A DNA stretch of 64,000 nucleotides, taken from positions 76,034 to 140,033 of the forward strand of contig CAYTZH010000008.1 of the NCBI GenBank assembly GCA_964442285.1. Reading direction: 5' to 3'. Under the pieces are notes generated by a model that worked only from the letters and a program-made list of their open reading frames with translations, did no database searches and was not told the DNA's origin. The DNA comes from CAYTZH01 sp964442285 (lineage in GTDB: Bacteria > Myxococcota_A > UBA9160 > JAFDET01). This document shows positions 40,505 to 48,469 of this stretch, in pieces. The position numbers and the translations under genes are program-made. Within the stretch, counting starts at the first letter, position 1. The number at the start of each line of letters is the position of its first letter.

Positions 40505-43500
40505 CTAGCTTCCCAGCTGGGGCGTATCCACGATCCGCGGCGTCACGAAGATCAGCAGCTCCTTGCGGATGTCGCGGACCAGCTTGTTCCGGAACAGCAT
40601 CCCGATGATCGGGATCTTGTGCAGGTACGGCACCCGCGACATCTGATCCGACTTGTCGATCGTGTAGATGCCGCCGATCACCAGGGTCTGGCCGTCGCGC
40701 ACCAGGGTCTGGGTCTTGGCCTGGTTCTTCGCGATGGCCGGAGCCCCACCGGGGGCCGCCACGCCGCTGTCCGGCGCGTTGCGCGAGACCTCCAGCTTCA
40801 TGATCACGCTCTTGTCCGCGGTGATGTGCGGCCGCACCTTCAGCTGCAGCACCGCGTCCACGAACTCGAGGGCCGCGTCGCCGTTCTCGAAGGTCTGGAA
40901 CGGGATCGACACACCCTGCTCGATGGTGGCCTCCTGGTTGTCCATGGTGACCACCCGCGGGCTCGAGATCACCTTGCCCTCACCCGTGCTCTCCGAGGCC
41001 TGTAGCTGCAGCTCCAGGTTGTAGTCCTGGTCGAGCAGGAACGCGCCGAGGCTCAGCAGCCCGGTGGGCGCGGAGGCGATCGGGTTGTCGATCACGAAGT
41101 TGTTGAGGTCCGTGTCCCCGTTGAGCAGCAGCAGGTCCGGATGCAGCCGGAAGTCCCCGCTGCCCGCGTCGGTCCGGGTCCCGCTCCCCGTGTCGAAGCC
41201 GTCGTTGAAGCGCTGCACGCCCGAGCCCCACACCGTGCCGAGCTCGCGGCTGAAGTCGAGGTTGGCCTCGACGATCTTGGCCTCGATGAGGACCTGCGGC
41301 GTCGGCGTGTCGATGGCCTTGATGAGCGCCACCGCCTCGTCGATCACCGACGGGATGTCCTTGATGATGACCGTGTTGGTCCGGCCGTCCGTGTTGACGC
41401 TGCCGCGCGGCGTGAGCAGGCGCTGGACCATCTTGCGGATCTGTCCCACGCCGGCGTAGTTCACCGGCTGGAACTTGACCACCAGGTCCTCGAGCTTCTC
41501 GCGCGCGCGACGGGCCTGCAGCCGCGCCTCGTTCTCGCTCTTGAGCTTGCCCCGGGGCGCGATCCGCAGGACGTTGCCCACCTTGACGAAGCCGAGCCCC
41601 TTGGTCATCAGGATGACGTCCAGGGCCTGGTCCCAGGGCACGTCCACCAGACGCAGCGTAACCTTCCCGTTGACGTCGTCGCCGGCGATGATGTTGAGGT
41701 CCGAGACCTCGGCGATCAGCCGGAGCACGTCGTCGATGGCGACGTCCTTGAAGTCCAGGGAGATGCGGCGGCCGACGTACTGCTTGCCGTCGAGCAGCCC
41801 CCCCTCCTGCAGGATGTCGATGCCCTGGGCCTCTGGCGAGGCCGCGTCCGCCGCCGCCGGGGGCGCCGGCTGGGTGGCTGCGGCCATGGCCTTGCCGGGC
41901 GCCGTGCTCGGCGCGCCGGGCGCCGTGGCGGGCTGCGCGCCCGCCGGCGCCGCCTGGGTGGCTGCGATGGCAGGCGGCGTCGGGGCCCGCGGGCCGGTCT
42001 GGGCGAACGTCAGCACCACGTTGGAGCCTTCGCGCGCCACGTACGGGTCGAGGCCCGGGCCCCGCTTCACGACCACCCGCACCTCGGGACGCTCGGTCTC
42101 GGGCTGCTGGAACGCCATTACCAGCGACACCGGCCCACCGGGCTCCGGCGCGATCCGCGCCTCGGCACCGGGCAGCAGGACCGCCTCCGGGAGCATCAGG
42201 ATCACGGTCTCGGCATCCGGCTCGAAGAGCTGGTAGCTGGCCGAGCCCTGGGCCACCACGACCACCCGGGCGCTGCCGCCCCCGGCGTGGTAGGCGACGT
42301 CGCGCACCCGCGTGTTCCCGGGCGCCACGGGCGTGTCGAGGCCCTCGGCCGGCCCCTCGGCGCCCGCGATCGGCCCGAGCTCGTCGACCGGCCGGGTCTC
42401 GGCGGTGAAGATCTCGTCCACGAAGGGCTCGTCTCCCGCCTCGGCCATCTGCTCGGGCTCGAGCTCGAGCAGCACCGGCTCCTCGACCGGCTCGGTGCCC
42501 GCCAGGAACGGCTCTGCGCCGGTCAGCCCGCTCGCCTCGGAGACGACCGCGGGGGACGCCGTCGGGCTGCACGGGTTGGCCGACGTCGCCAGCCGAGCGG
42601 CCGCGGCGCCGAACGCGATCTGCAGGCCGCCGTCGCTCGGGTCGATTCGCACCTCGGCGAACGGATCCGCCGCCTCGCCCCCGTCCAGCACGAGCCGCAC
42701 CTTCTCCGGATGCTGACCCACGCGGACGCGGCTCACCTCGGCGGCGCCGACATCGACGGCACCCCGCTTCACGTCGTTCTGGAGCCCCGGCAGGTCCACC
42801 ACGAGGCGCGCCGGGTTCTCGAGAACGAAGCTGTCGCTGTTATCGATCCGCCCGTCGGCGCGCACCTGGATGACCAGGCCGTCCTGGGCGTCCACGTCGA
42901 TGCCCGCGATGCGTGTGGCCGGCTCCGCGGGCTCGCTCGCCTCGACCTCCGGCTTCATCTCCCCGGCCGGGTCCGCGTCCGCGGTCTCCCACACCGACGC
43001 CGCGAACGGCTCCGGCGCGAATCCGTCGGCCTCGAAGCCGTCACCGGCCTCCGGCGCGTCGGCGACCGCGCCCTCGCCCGCCAGCGGCGCCGGCTCGGCG
43101 GCGAAGGCGACCACCTCCGCCTCGTCCACCGGTACCATGCGGATCGCGAGGTTCGCGCCCTCGGGCACCACGTCGTACTCGAAGCGGCTCTTCAGGTCGA
43201 TCCCGACCCGGGTGAAGGGCCGGCCGGTGGCGTCGGAGAGGGTCTCCACCTCTACCTCGGACACGAGCCCACTCACCAGGGCGATCGAGTCCGGCACGCC
43301 CTCCGGGCGGACCTGGTTCAGGTCCACGACCAGGCGGCGCCCGGCGTTCTCCGCCAGCGCCGTGTACAGCGGGTTGCCCACTCCCTGGAGCGTGACGACC
43401 GTGACCTCGCCCCGCTCCTCGACCTGGACGTCGGAGAGCACGGCGACCTTCGAGGAGCCGGCCTCCGGCGCCTCACTCGGCGTCGCGCACGCCGCGAAGC

Positions 43501-43570
43501 CGATCCCGAGGGCGACCCAGAGGACGCCTCCGACCCATCGGCTACGTCGATCGGTGCTGCCTGCGCTCAT
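40505..43570 (-). CDS. pilQ: Type IV pilus secretin PilQ
   Basis: A 1021-residue outer-membrane secretin, longer than the usual 650-900. The N-terminus (VLWVALGIGFAACATPSEAP) is a lipoprotein-type signal with Cys about residue 28. Three AMIN domains follow at about 45-155, 225-325 and 420-530, separated by acidic linkers; most PilQ proteins have two. Residues 590-690 are the STN/N0 domain (RISLDFKDVAIDDVLRLIAE), 700-785 the secretin N domain, and 800-1015 the secretin barrel with IEQGVSIPFQTFENGDAALE, TADKSVIMKLEVSRNAPDSG and TLVIGGIYTIDKS. The C-terminal VPYLHKIPIIGMLFRNK motif is intact. It is last in the pilM-N-O-P-Q operon. Confidence 0.95.
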   Translation of the reverse strand: MSAGSTDRRSRWVGGVLWVALGIGFAACATPSEAPEAGSSKVAVLSDVQVEERGEVTVVTLQGVGNPLYTALAENAGRRLVVDLNQVRPEGVPDSIALVSGLVSEVEVETLSDATGRPFTRVGIDLKSRFEYDVVPEGANLAIRMVPVDEAEVVAFAAEPAPLAGEGAVADAPEAGDGFEADGFAPEPFAASVWETADADPAGEMKPEVEASEPAEPATRIAGIDVDAQDGLVIQVRADGRIDNSDSFVLENPARLVVDLPGLQNDVKRGAVDVGAAEVSRVRVGQHPEKVRLVLDGGEAADPFAEVRIDPSDGGLQIAFGAAAARLATSANPCSPTASPAVVSEASGLTGAEPFLAGTEPVEEPVLLELEPEQMAEAGDEPFVDEIFTAETRPVDELGPIAGAEGPAEGLDTPVAPGNTRVRDVAYHAGGGSARVVVVAQGSASYQLFEPDAETVILMLPEAVLLPGAEARIAPEPGGPVSLVMAFQQPETERPEVRVVVKRGPGLDPYVAREGSNVVLTFAQTGPRAPTPPAIAATQAAPAGAQPATAPGAPSTAPGKAMAAATQPAPPAAADAASPEAQGIDILQEGGLLDGKQYVGRRISLDFKDVAIDDVLRLIAEVSDLNIIAGDDVNGKVTLRLVDVPWDQALDVILMTKGLGFVKVGNVLRIAPRGKLKSENEARLQARRAREKLEDLVVKFQPVNYAGVGQIRKMVQRLLTPRGSVNTDGRTNTVIIKDIPSVIDEAVALIKAIDTPTPQVLIEAKIVEANLDFSRELGTVWGSGVQRFNDGFDTGSGTRTDAGSGDFRLHPDLLLLNGDTDLNNFVIDNPIASAPTGLLSLGAFLLDQDYNLELQLQASESTGEGKVISSPRVVTMDNQEATIEQGVSIPFQTFENGDAALEFVDAVLQLKVRPHITADKSVIMKLEVSRNAPDSGVAAPGGAPAIAKNQAKTQTLVRDGQTLVIGGIYTIDKSDQMSRVPYLHKIPIIGMLFRNKLVRDIRKELLIFVTPRIVDTPQLGS

Positions 43571-43576
43571 CGAAGC

Positions 43577-44155
43577 TCACCTCCCCTTCCCGCGATGAAC
43601 TCGCATCTGAATGTCCTTCGTGGTCCGCTCGTTGAGCCAGTTGGTGTAGGTCTCCTTCACCATGACCACGTTGTCCTCGATCCTCGTGATCCGCCCTTCG
43701 TTCTTTCCGACCCGCGTACCCTCGCTGACGATGTAACCGCGACCGGAGGGGTCGGCGACGAGCGCCCGGGGCACGTTGGTGTCCCAGATCACGGCGAGCA
43801 CCGTCAGCTGGTTGACGTCGAAACGCTCCAGGGGCCCGCCTTCCTGCTTGGCGGCCTCCCGCGCCTTCTCGAGCACGAACGATCGGAACGGATCGCGCTT
43901 GTCGGTGGGGTCGTAGACGAAGTCGGAGACGCCCATCAGACCGGTCTCCGCCCTGGCCACCTGCGCGCCCTTCCTGGCCTTCCGGGCCTTCCGGGCCTTC
44001 CGGGCCTTCTTCTTCTTCATGCCCTTCTGGGCCTGGGCGACCTTCTCGCGCTTCGCCTTGTTGTAGTCGCTCGTCGTCGGCCCGGTCGCCTCGTCCCTGC
44101 ATCCGCCGAGGCCCAGGAGTGCGACGATGAGCAGAACGCTGGTCAGGATCTTCAC
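43577..44155 (-). CDS. pilP: Type IV pilus assembly lipoprotein PilP
   Basis: A 192-residue inner-membrane lipoprotein that links the PilN/PilO complex to the secretin. The lipobox is LLGLGGC (Cys about residue 19). The C-terminal beta domain shows YDPTDKRDPFRSFV, LTVLAVIWDTNVPRALVADP and YIVSEGTRVGKNEGRITRIE, all standard for PilP. Between them lies an unusual strongly basic run, KKKKARKARKARKARKG, encoded by a 9-bp DNA repeat. It overlaps PilO by ATGA and leaves 6 bp to pilQ. Confidence 0.92.
   Translation of the reverse strand: MKILTSVLLIVALLGLGGCRDEATGPTTSDYNKAKREKVAQAQKGMKKKKARKARKARKARKGAQVARAETGLMGVSDFVYDPTDKRDPFRSFVLEKAREAAKQEGGPLERFDVNQLTVLAVIWDTNVPRALVADPSGRGYIVSEGTRVGKNEGRITRIEDNVVMVKETYTNWLNERTTKDIQMRVHRGKGR
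43980..44015. repeat. 9-bp tandem repeat, 4 units, in pilP
   Basis: TTCCGGGCC repeats four times without interruption. On the coding strand each unit gives Lys-Ala-Arg, producing the basic run of PilP. The period is a multiple of three, so slippage would keep the frame. Confidence 0.9.
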
Positions 44156-44754
44156 GCCCCACCCCCGGTGCCGAGGAACCGGAATGTGGTGGCCTTGCCA
44201 TTCACCTTCAGCACGGTTCCCGCCATTCGTTCCTTGGCGACGCTCATCTGCAGATCGCCGATGTTCACGATCCGCGGCAGCTTCGCGATCCGGTCGAAGA
44301 AGACCGCCGTCTCGTGGAAGCCGCCCGTGAACTCGATCGCGATCGGCACCTCTGCGTAGAAGCCGCGCTTGACCTCCTCACGCGGCTTGAACGACTTGAA
44401 CACCAGGCCCGCGTCCTTGCCGAGCGTGGTGATGTCCGTCAGCAGTCCCGGGAGCTCCTTGCTGTTCGGAAGCTGCCGCACCGCGATGGTGAGCTCCTGT
44501 TCGAGCTTCTTCAGCTCCTCTTCGAAGGCGCCCACGTTGGCCGCGACCGAGCGGACCTCGTTCAACTTCCGCTGCAGGTTCTTCTGCTTGCCCCGGAGCT
44601 GCTGCAGCTCGCCGGCCGCCGGCCGGTAGAGCAGCTGCCAGTAGCCCAGCCCGATCAGCACGGGAAGGACGAGGATCAGGGCCAGCCGGTAGTGGCTCGG
44701 GAGCTTGGCAGCCTTCTCCAGGCCGCCCTGCAGGGACTCGAATCCGAGCTTCAT
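44152..44754 (-). CDS. pilO: Type IV pilus assembly protein PilO
   Basis: A 200-residue bitopic membrane protein. A short cytoplasmic start (MKLGFESLQGGLEKAAKLPS) leads into one helix, RLALILVLPVLIGLGYWQLL. A coiled coil follows (QLRGKQKNLQRKLNEVRS, EEELKKLEQEL), then the periplasmic ferredoxin-like domain PGLLTDITTLGKDAGLVFKS, YAEVPIAIEFTGGFHETAVF and FFDRIAKLPRIVNIGDLQM. It pairs with PilN in the alignment complex. Start and stop both overlap neighbours by ATGA. Confidence 0.94.
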   Translation of the reverse strand: MKLGFESLQGGLEKAAKLPSHYRLALILVLPVLIGLGYWQLLYRPAAGELQQLRGKQKNLQRKLNEVRSVAANVGAFEEELKKLEQELTIAVRQLPNSKELPGLLTDITTLGKDAGLVFKSFKPREEVKRGFYAEVPIAIEFTGGFHETAVFFDRIAKLPRIVNIGDLQMSVAKERMAGTVLKVNGKATTFRFLGTGGGA

Positions 44755-45464
44755 CGCGACTCCTCCAACGTGACCAGGGCCGCCTCCGCCGAGACCGTGC
44801 CCTCGAGGCCCAGCTCGATATCCGCCCGCTTCTGGCGCTTGCCCTTCCTGCCCCGCTTGCCCTTCTTGCCCTTCTTGTCCTTCTTCCGCTTGCGCTTCTC
44901 GGCCTCCAGCCGCTCGCGCTCCGGATCCGTCACCAGAGCCTTGACACTGAAGCTGTGGAGGTTGAGACCCCCCTTGGCGGGCGCGAGCTCCGTCTTCTTG
45001 AGCTCGACCCGCTTGAAGTAGGGCGAGTCCTCGAGCTCGGTGAGGAAGAGCGCCACCACCTCGTTGTCGAGGCTCAGGCCGTTGATGTCGATCCGGTCCT
45101 TGCGGGTCTGCACCCTGCGGAGCCACATCCGGTCGGGCGTCCGCGTGGCGAGCTCGTCCAGGACCCGCACCGGACCCGAGCGGGACCGGTCCAGGCTCGT
45201 GATCACGTCGAGCTTCCGCTGGACCTTCTGCTTCTTGCGCTTGTAGCGCTCCACCTGCTCCTGCTGCGGCTTGAACTTCTTGATCTGCTTCTGGAGGCCG
45301 GCAACGCGACGCTTGGCGTCGCCCACCTTGCCTCCCAGCGAGAGGTGGAACCAGCCCACGCCCAGGAGGGTCCCGACGACCAGGATCCCGAGCAGCAGGA
45401 ACTGCTGGTTCAGGTCTGCACGCCGGCGCGCCTCGCGGACCGGGAGGAGATTGATCCGGATCAT
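44751..45464 (-). CDS. pilN: Type IV pilus assembly protein PilN with Lys/Arg-rich tail
   Basis: A 237-residue bitopic protein starting MIRINLLPVREARRRADLNQ; the N-x-L-P segment docks into PilM. One transmembrane helix (LLLGILVVGTLLGVGWF), a coiled coil and the periplasmic domain (VRVLDELATRTPDRMWLRRV, INGLSLDNEVVALFLTELED) follow. Unlike ordinary PilN (about 180-200 residues) it has an added end of about 55 residues that begins with more than 20 Lys/Arg residues (RKRKKDKKGKKGKRGRKGKR) and closes with an acidic segment. Overlaps PilM and PilO by ATGA. Confidence 0.92.
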   Translation of the reverse strand: MIRINLLPVREARRRADLNQQFLLLGILVVGTLLGVGWFHLSLGGKVGDAKRRVAGLQKQIKKFKPQQEQVERYKRKKQKVQRKLDVITSLDRSRSGPVRVLDELATRTPDRMWLRRVQTRKDRIDINGLSLDNEVVALFLTELEDSPYFKRVELKKTELAPAKGGLNLHSFSVKALVTDPERERLEAEKRKRKKDKKGKKGKRGRKGKRQKRADIELGLEGTVSAEAALVTLEESR

Positions 45465-46534
45465 CGCTCGTCCATCCTGCGCAGGGCGAGTCCGACGCCC
45501 ACGCTCATGAAGGGCGCCATCGACTCGAGGTAGTCGGCATCGAAACGCTTGTTCGGAAGCGCGCGCTCGAACGGGTTGAGGTGTTCGACCGGGACGTTCG
45601 CCCGCTCCTTGAAGGCGTCCGCCAAGCCGGGAATCTGGGAGCTGCCGCCCGTCAGGATGATCTTCCCGATCCGGCTCTCGGCGGAGGTGGCGGAGAAGAA
45701 GTCCAGGGAGCGGGTGATCTCGCCGAGCACGGTGTCGGTGATGGCCCGCATCGCCTGCTCCACCTCCTGGGGCACCACGTCCTGGCTCGCCTCGCTGCTC
45801 TTCCCGCCCAGCTTGATCCGCTCGGCCTCGTCGAACCCGATGGAGAGCGTCTTCTGGATCTCGCCGGTGTACTGGTTTCCGCCCGTCGAGATGTCGCGGG
45901 TGAAGGCTGGGGAGCCGTTGCACAGGATGCTGATGTTCACGACCTGGGCGCCGATGTTGACCAGCGCGACGACCTCGTCGTCTCCCGTCTCGTAGTTGGC
46001 TTCGAAGGCGTTCTCCATCGCGAACGCCGCCACGTCCATGACGGAGGGGACCAGGCCCGCCTCGCTGATCACCTGGACGTAGTCGTCGATCAGGTCCTTC
46101 TTGGCCGCCACCAGGAGGACGTCCATCTGGCCCTCGGCCTCGCCGCCGTCGAGAATCTGGAAGTCGAGATTGACCTCGTTGACGTCGAACGGGATGTACT
46201 GCTCGGCCTCCCACTTGATCGACTCCTCGAGCTCCTCGGGCGTCATGGTTGGGAGGCTGATCTTCTTCACGATGACCGAGTGGCCCGCCACGGCGGCGGC
46301 CACGTTCTTGTGCTTGATGCGGGCGTTGGACATCGCATCGCGGATGGACTCCACGATGGCCGCGGAGTTCAGGAACGCGCCCTGGACGATGGCCTCGGGC
46401 GGCAGAGGCGCCATCCCCAGGTTCACCACCTCGAACCCCTTCGACGAGACGTTGAGCTCGACCGCCTTCACGGCGGAAGAGCCGATGTCGAGTCCGACGA
46501 TGGGTCGGGACTTGCTGAGGAACGGAAGCTGCAC
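45461..46534 (-). CDS. pilM: Type IV pilus assembly ATPase-like protein PilM
   Basis: A 357-residue cytoplasmic actin-like protein of the FtsA/PilM family. It opens with the phosphate-1 segment PIVGLDIGSSAVKAVELNVS. Other landmarks: IKHKNVAAAVAGHSVIVKKI, EAEQYIPFDVNEVNLDFQIL (typical PilM), VVALVNIGAQVVNISILCNG, FTRDISTGGNQYTGEIQKTL and the adenosine-site IILTGGSSQIPGLADAFKER. It binds PilN at the membrane and starts the pilM-N-O-P-Q operon. A GGAGGGG-type site precedes the ATG. The small XRE gene 21 bp upstream is on the same strand. Confidence 0.96.
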   Translation of the reverse strand: MQLPFLSKSRPIVGLDIGSSAVKAVELNVSSKGFEVVNLGMAPLPPEAIVQGAFLNSAAIVESIRDAMSNARIKHKNVAAAVAGHSVIVKKISLPTMTPEELEESIKWEAEQYIPFDVNEVNLDFQILDGGEAEGQMDVLLVAAKKDLIDDYVQVISEAGLVPSVMDVAAFAMENAFEANYETGDDEVVALVNIGAQVVNISILCNGSPAFTRDISTGGNQYTGEIQKTLSIGFDEAERIKLGGKSSEASQDVVPQEVEQAMRAITDTVLGEITRSLDFFSATSAESRIGKIILTGGSSQIPGLADAFKERANVPVEHLNPFERALPNKRFDADYLESMAPFMSVGVGLALRRMDER

Positions 46535-46555
46535 GTGGTCCCCTCCTGACGGCCC

Positions 46556-46801
46556 CTAGGCCGGGTCGAAGCCGCCCATGGGCGACGGCGCGGGTTCGTC
46601 TCCGGGCGGACCGAAGACCTTGTCCTTGTCGGCGACCTTCAGCCCGAGGGCGACGAGGATCTTGCGCTTCGTGTCCAGCCGGCACGGTCGTCCGCTCTCG
46701 ACCCGATCGATGGTGAGCGTCGAGAGGCCGGCCTTCCGGGCCAGCTCCGCCTTGCTCATCATGAGGGCTTCGCGGTATCGCTGGACGTTGTTGCGAGCCA
46801 C
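46556..46801 (-). CDS. Small XRE-type helix-turn-helix regulator
   Basis: An 81-residue protein. GTG 46801 is chosen because GGAGGGGGAAGG stands immediately before it; the longer frame from an upstream ATG has no such signal and looks unlike a protein. The HTH is MSKAELARKAGLSTLTIDRV followed by ESGRPCRLDTKRKILVALGL (about residues 16-55). The C-terminus is Pro-rich. It is the first gene before pilM, with a 21-bp gap, so it probably autoregulates and may set the level of the pilMNOPQ operon. Confidence 0.85.
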   Translation of the reverse strand: MARNNVQRYREALMMSKAELARKAGLSTLTIDRVESGRPCRLDTKRKILVALGLKVADKDKVFGPPGDEPAPSPMGGFDPA

Positions 46802-46950
46802 CCTTCCCCCTCCGACAGCGGCCCCCAGACGCTTCCGGGCGCTCCGCAGTTCGACCGACTGCCGTATCGGCGTTGGGTTCCGGGGACTTGAGGTGCCCGC
46901 GCTCCGACCCACGGTGTCGCGCGTCACATTCTCCCAGGCGGCAGCGGGCT

Positions 46951-46985
46951 CTCCGGGCGCCGCAGTGCGGCGGCAGCGCCCGGAG
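46951..46985. promoter_or_regulatory. Inverted repeat in the divergent XRE/NtrC-type promoter region
   Basis: CTCCGGGCGC (46951-46960) and GCGCCCGGAG (46976-46985) are perfect complements around a 15-base loop that itself holds a small CGC/GCG pair. It lies between the divergent XRE gene and the response-regulator gene and could be an operator or a leader hairpin of the latter, whose ATG is 59 bp on. Confidence 0.5.
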
Positions 46986-47044
46986 GGGGAGTCCCCTCAC
47001 GCTGTGACGCAACGCGGCCGATACGGCCCTGGGGAAGGACCGCG

Positions 47045-48412
47045 ATGGCCGAGCGCATCCTGATCGTGGACGACGACGACGCCCTGAGGGACAGCCTCGG
47101 GCTCGTGCTGTCCGCCGAGGGCTACGAGGTGGCCGTGGCGGCCAATGCCCGGCAGGCGCTGGGGCAGCTGGGGGACGACCCCGTGGACGTGGTCCTGTGC
47201 GACCTGCGCATGCCCGGAATGGACGGCCTGGAGCTGGTGCCGGAGCTCGTCCGCCGCCTGCCCCACGTGACGGTCATCCTGATGTCGGCCTACGGCACCC
47301 AGGAGCTGGCCCTGGAGGCCATGAAGCGGGGCGCCTACGACTATCTGGCCAAGCCCTTCCAGCCCGCGGAGGCGATCCTCGCCATCCGCAAGGCGGGGGA
47401 GCGGGAGCGGATGCGGCGCGCCCACAAGGCGCTCCAGCGGGAGGTCCAGCGGGCGATCGGCGACCGGCCGATCGTGGCGGCCTCGGCGCCCATGATCGAG
47501 GTCCTGGAGCTCGTGGAGCGGGCCGCCGACTTCAAGACCACGGTGCTCCTCACCGGAGAGAGCGGGACCGGCAAGGAGGTGCTCGCCCGGGCGGTCCACG
47601 CCCAGTCGCCGCGCCGGGACCGTCCCTTCGTCGCCATCAACTGCGGCGCCATCCCCGAGACCCTGCTGGAGAGCGAGCTATTCGGGCACGCGCGGGGTGC
47701 ATTCACCGGGGCGGACCGGGCCCGGCGCGGCCTCTTCGTCGAGGCCGACGGCGGGACCCTGTTCCTCGACGAGGTGGGCGAGCTGCCGCCGGCGCTCCAG
47801 GTGAAGCTGCTCCGCGCCCTCCAGGAGGAGGAGGTGCAGCCGGTGGGCGAGAGCAAGCCGCGGCGGGTCGACGTCCGGGTGCTCGCCGCCACCGCCCGCG
47901 ACCTCGAGGCCGACGTGCAGGAGGCCCGCTTCCGCGAGGACCTCTTCTACCGTCTGAACGTGCTGCGCGTTCGGGTTCCCCCCTTGCGGGAGCGGCGCGA
48001 GGACATCCCGCTCCTGGTGGATCACTTCCTGGCCCGCTTCCGCGAGGCCCTCGGGCGCCCGGTGCGCTCCGTGGCCGATGACGCCCTCGAGCGGCTCGTG
48101 CAGTACCGCTGGCCGGGGAACGTCCGCGAGCTGGAGAACGTGATCGAGCGGGCGGTCATCCTGGCGGACTCCGACGTCCTCCAGGTGGCAGACCTGCCCG
48201 GCAACGTGGCGTCGCCCGCACCCGAGACGGCGGCGCCGGCCAGGCCGGGCGACCTCTCCCTGCGGCGGGCCCGGCGTGCGGCGGAGGCCGAGACGATCCG
48301 ACGAGCCCTGGCGGCGACCGGGGGCAACCGCACCCACGCAGCGCGGCTGCTCGAGATCAGCCACCGCGCGCTGCTCTACAAGCTGAAGGACTACGGGATC
48401 CGGAACGACTGA
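47045..48412 (+). CDS. NtrC-type sigma-54-dependent response regulator (orphan)
   Basis: A 455-residue activator. The receiver spans residues 1-120, with ILIVDDDDALRDSLGLVLSA, the phosphoacceptor Asp in VVLCDLRMPGMDGLELVPEL and the Lys in YLAKPFQPAEA. The AAA+ domain spans 140-380: LTGESGTGKEVLARAVHAQS (Walker A), ELFGHARGAFTGADRARRGL with the GAFTGA sigma-54 contact loop, and GTLFLDEVGELPPALQVKLL (Walker B). The Fis-type HTH ends it (GGNRTHAARLLEISHRALLY). It should activate sigma-54 promoters when phosphorylated. No sensor kinase is adjacent. The kinase at 56329 lacks a neighbouring dedicated regulator and is a candidate partner. It is convergent with the pilus accessory operon. Confidence 0.92.
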   Translation: MAERILIVDDDDALRDSLGLVLSAEGYEVAVAANARQALGQLGDDPVDVVLCDLRMPGMDGLELVPELVRRLPHVTVILMSAYGTQELALEAMKRGAYDYLAKPFQPAEAILAIRKAGERERMRRAHKALQREVQRAIGDRPIVAASAPMIEVLELVERAADFKTTVLLTGESGTGKEVLARAVHAQSPRRDRPFVAINCGAIPETLLESELFGHARGAFTGADRARRGLFVEADGGTLFLDEVGELPPALQVKLLRALQEEEVQPVGESKPRRVDVRVLAATARDLEADVQEARFREDLFYRLNVLRVRVPPLRERREDIPLLVDHFLARFREALGRPVRSVADDALERLVQYRWPGNVRELENVIERAVILADSDVLQVADLPGNVASPAPETAAPARPGDLSLRRARRAAEAETIRRALAATGGNRTHAARLLEISHRALLYKLKDYGIRND

Positions 48413-48437
48413 GCCGTGGCCCGGGGCCGGCGGAGCA

Positions 48438-48464
48438 CCGGGCCGGCGGAGGCCGCCGGCCCGG
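48438..48464. terminator. Bidirectional terminator-like hairpin between convergent genes
   Basis: CCGGGCCGGCGG-AGG-CCGCCGGCCCGG is a perfect 12-bp stem with a 3-base loop in the 57-bp gap between the convergent response-regulator and lipoprotein genes. It lacks a T-run on either side, so it may act with Rho. Confidence 0.65.
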
Positions 48465-48469
48465 CTGGA

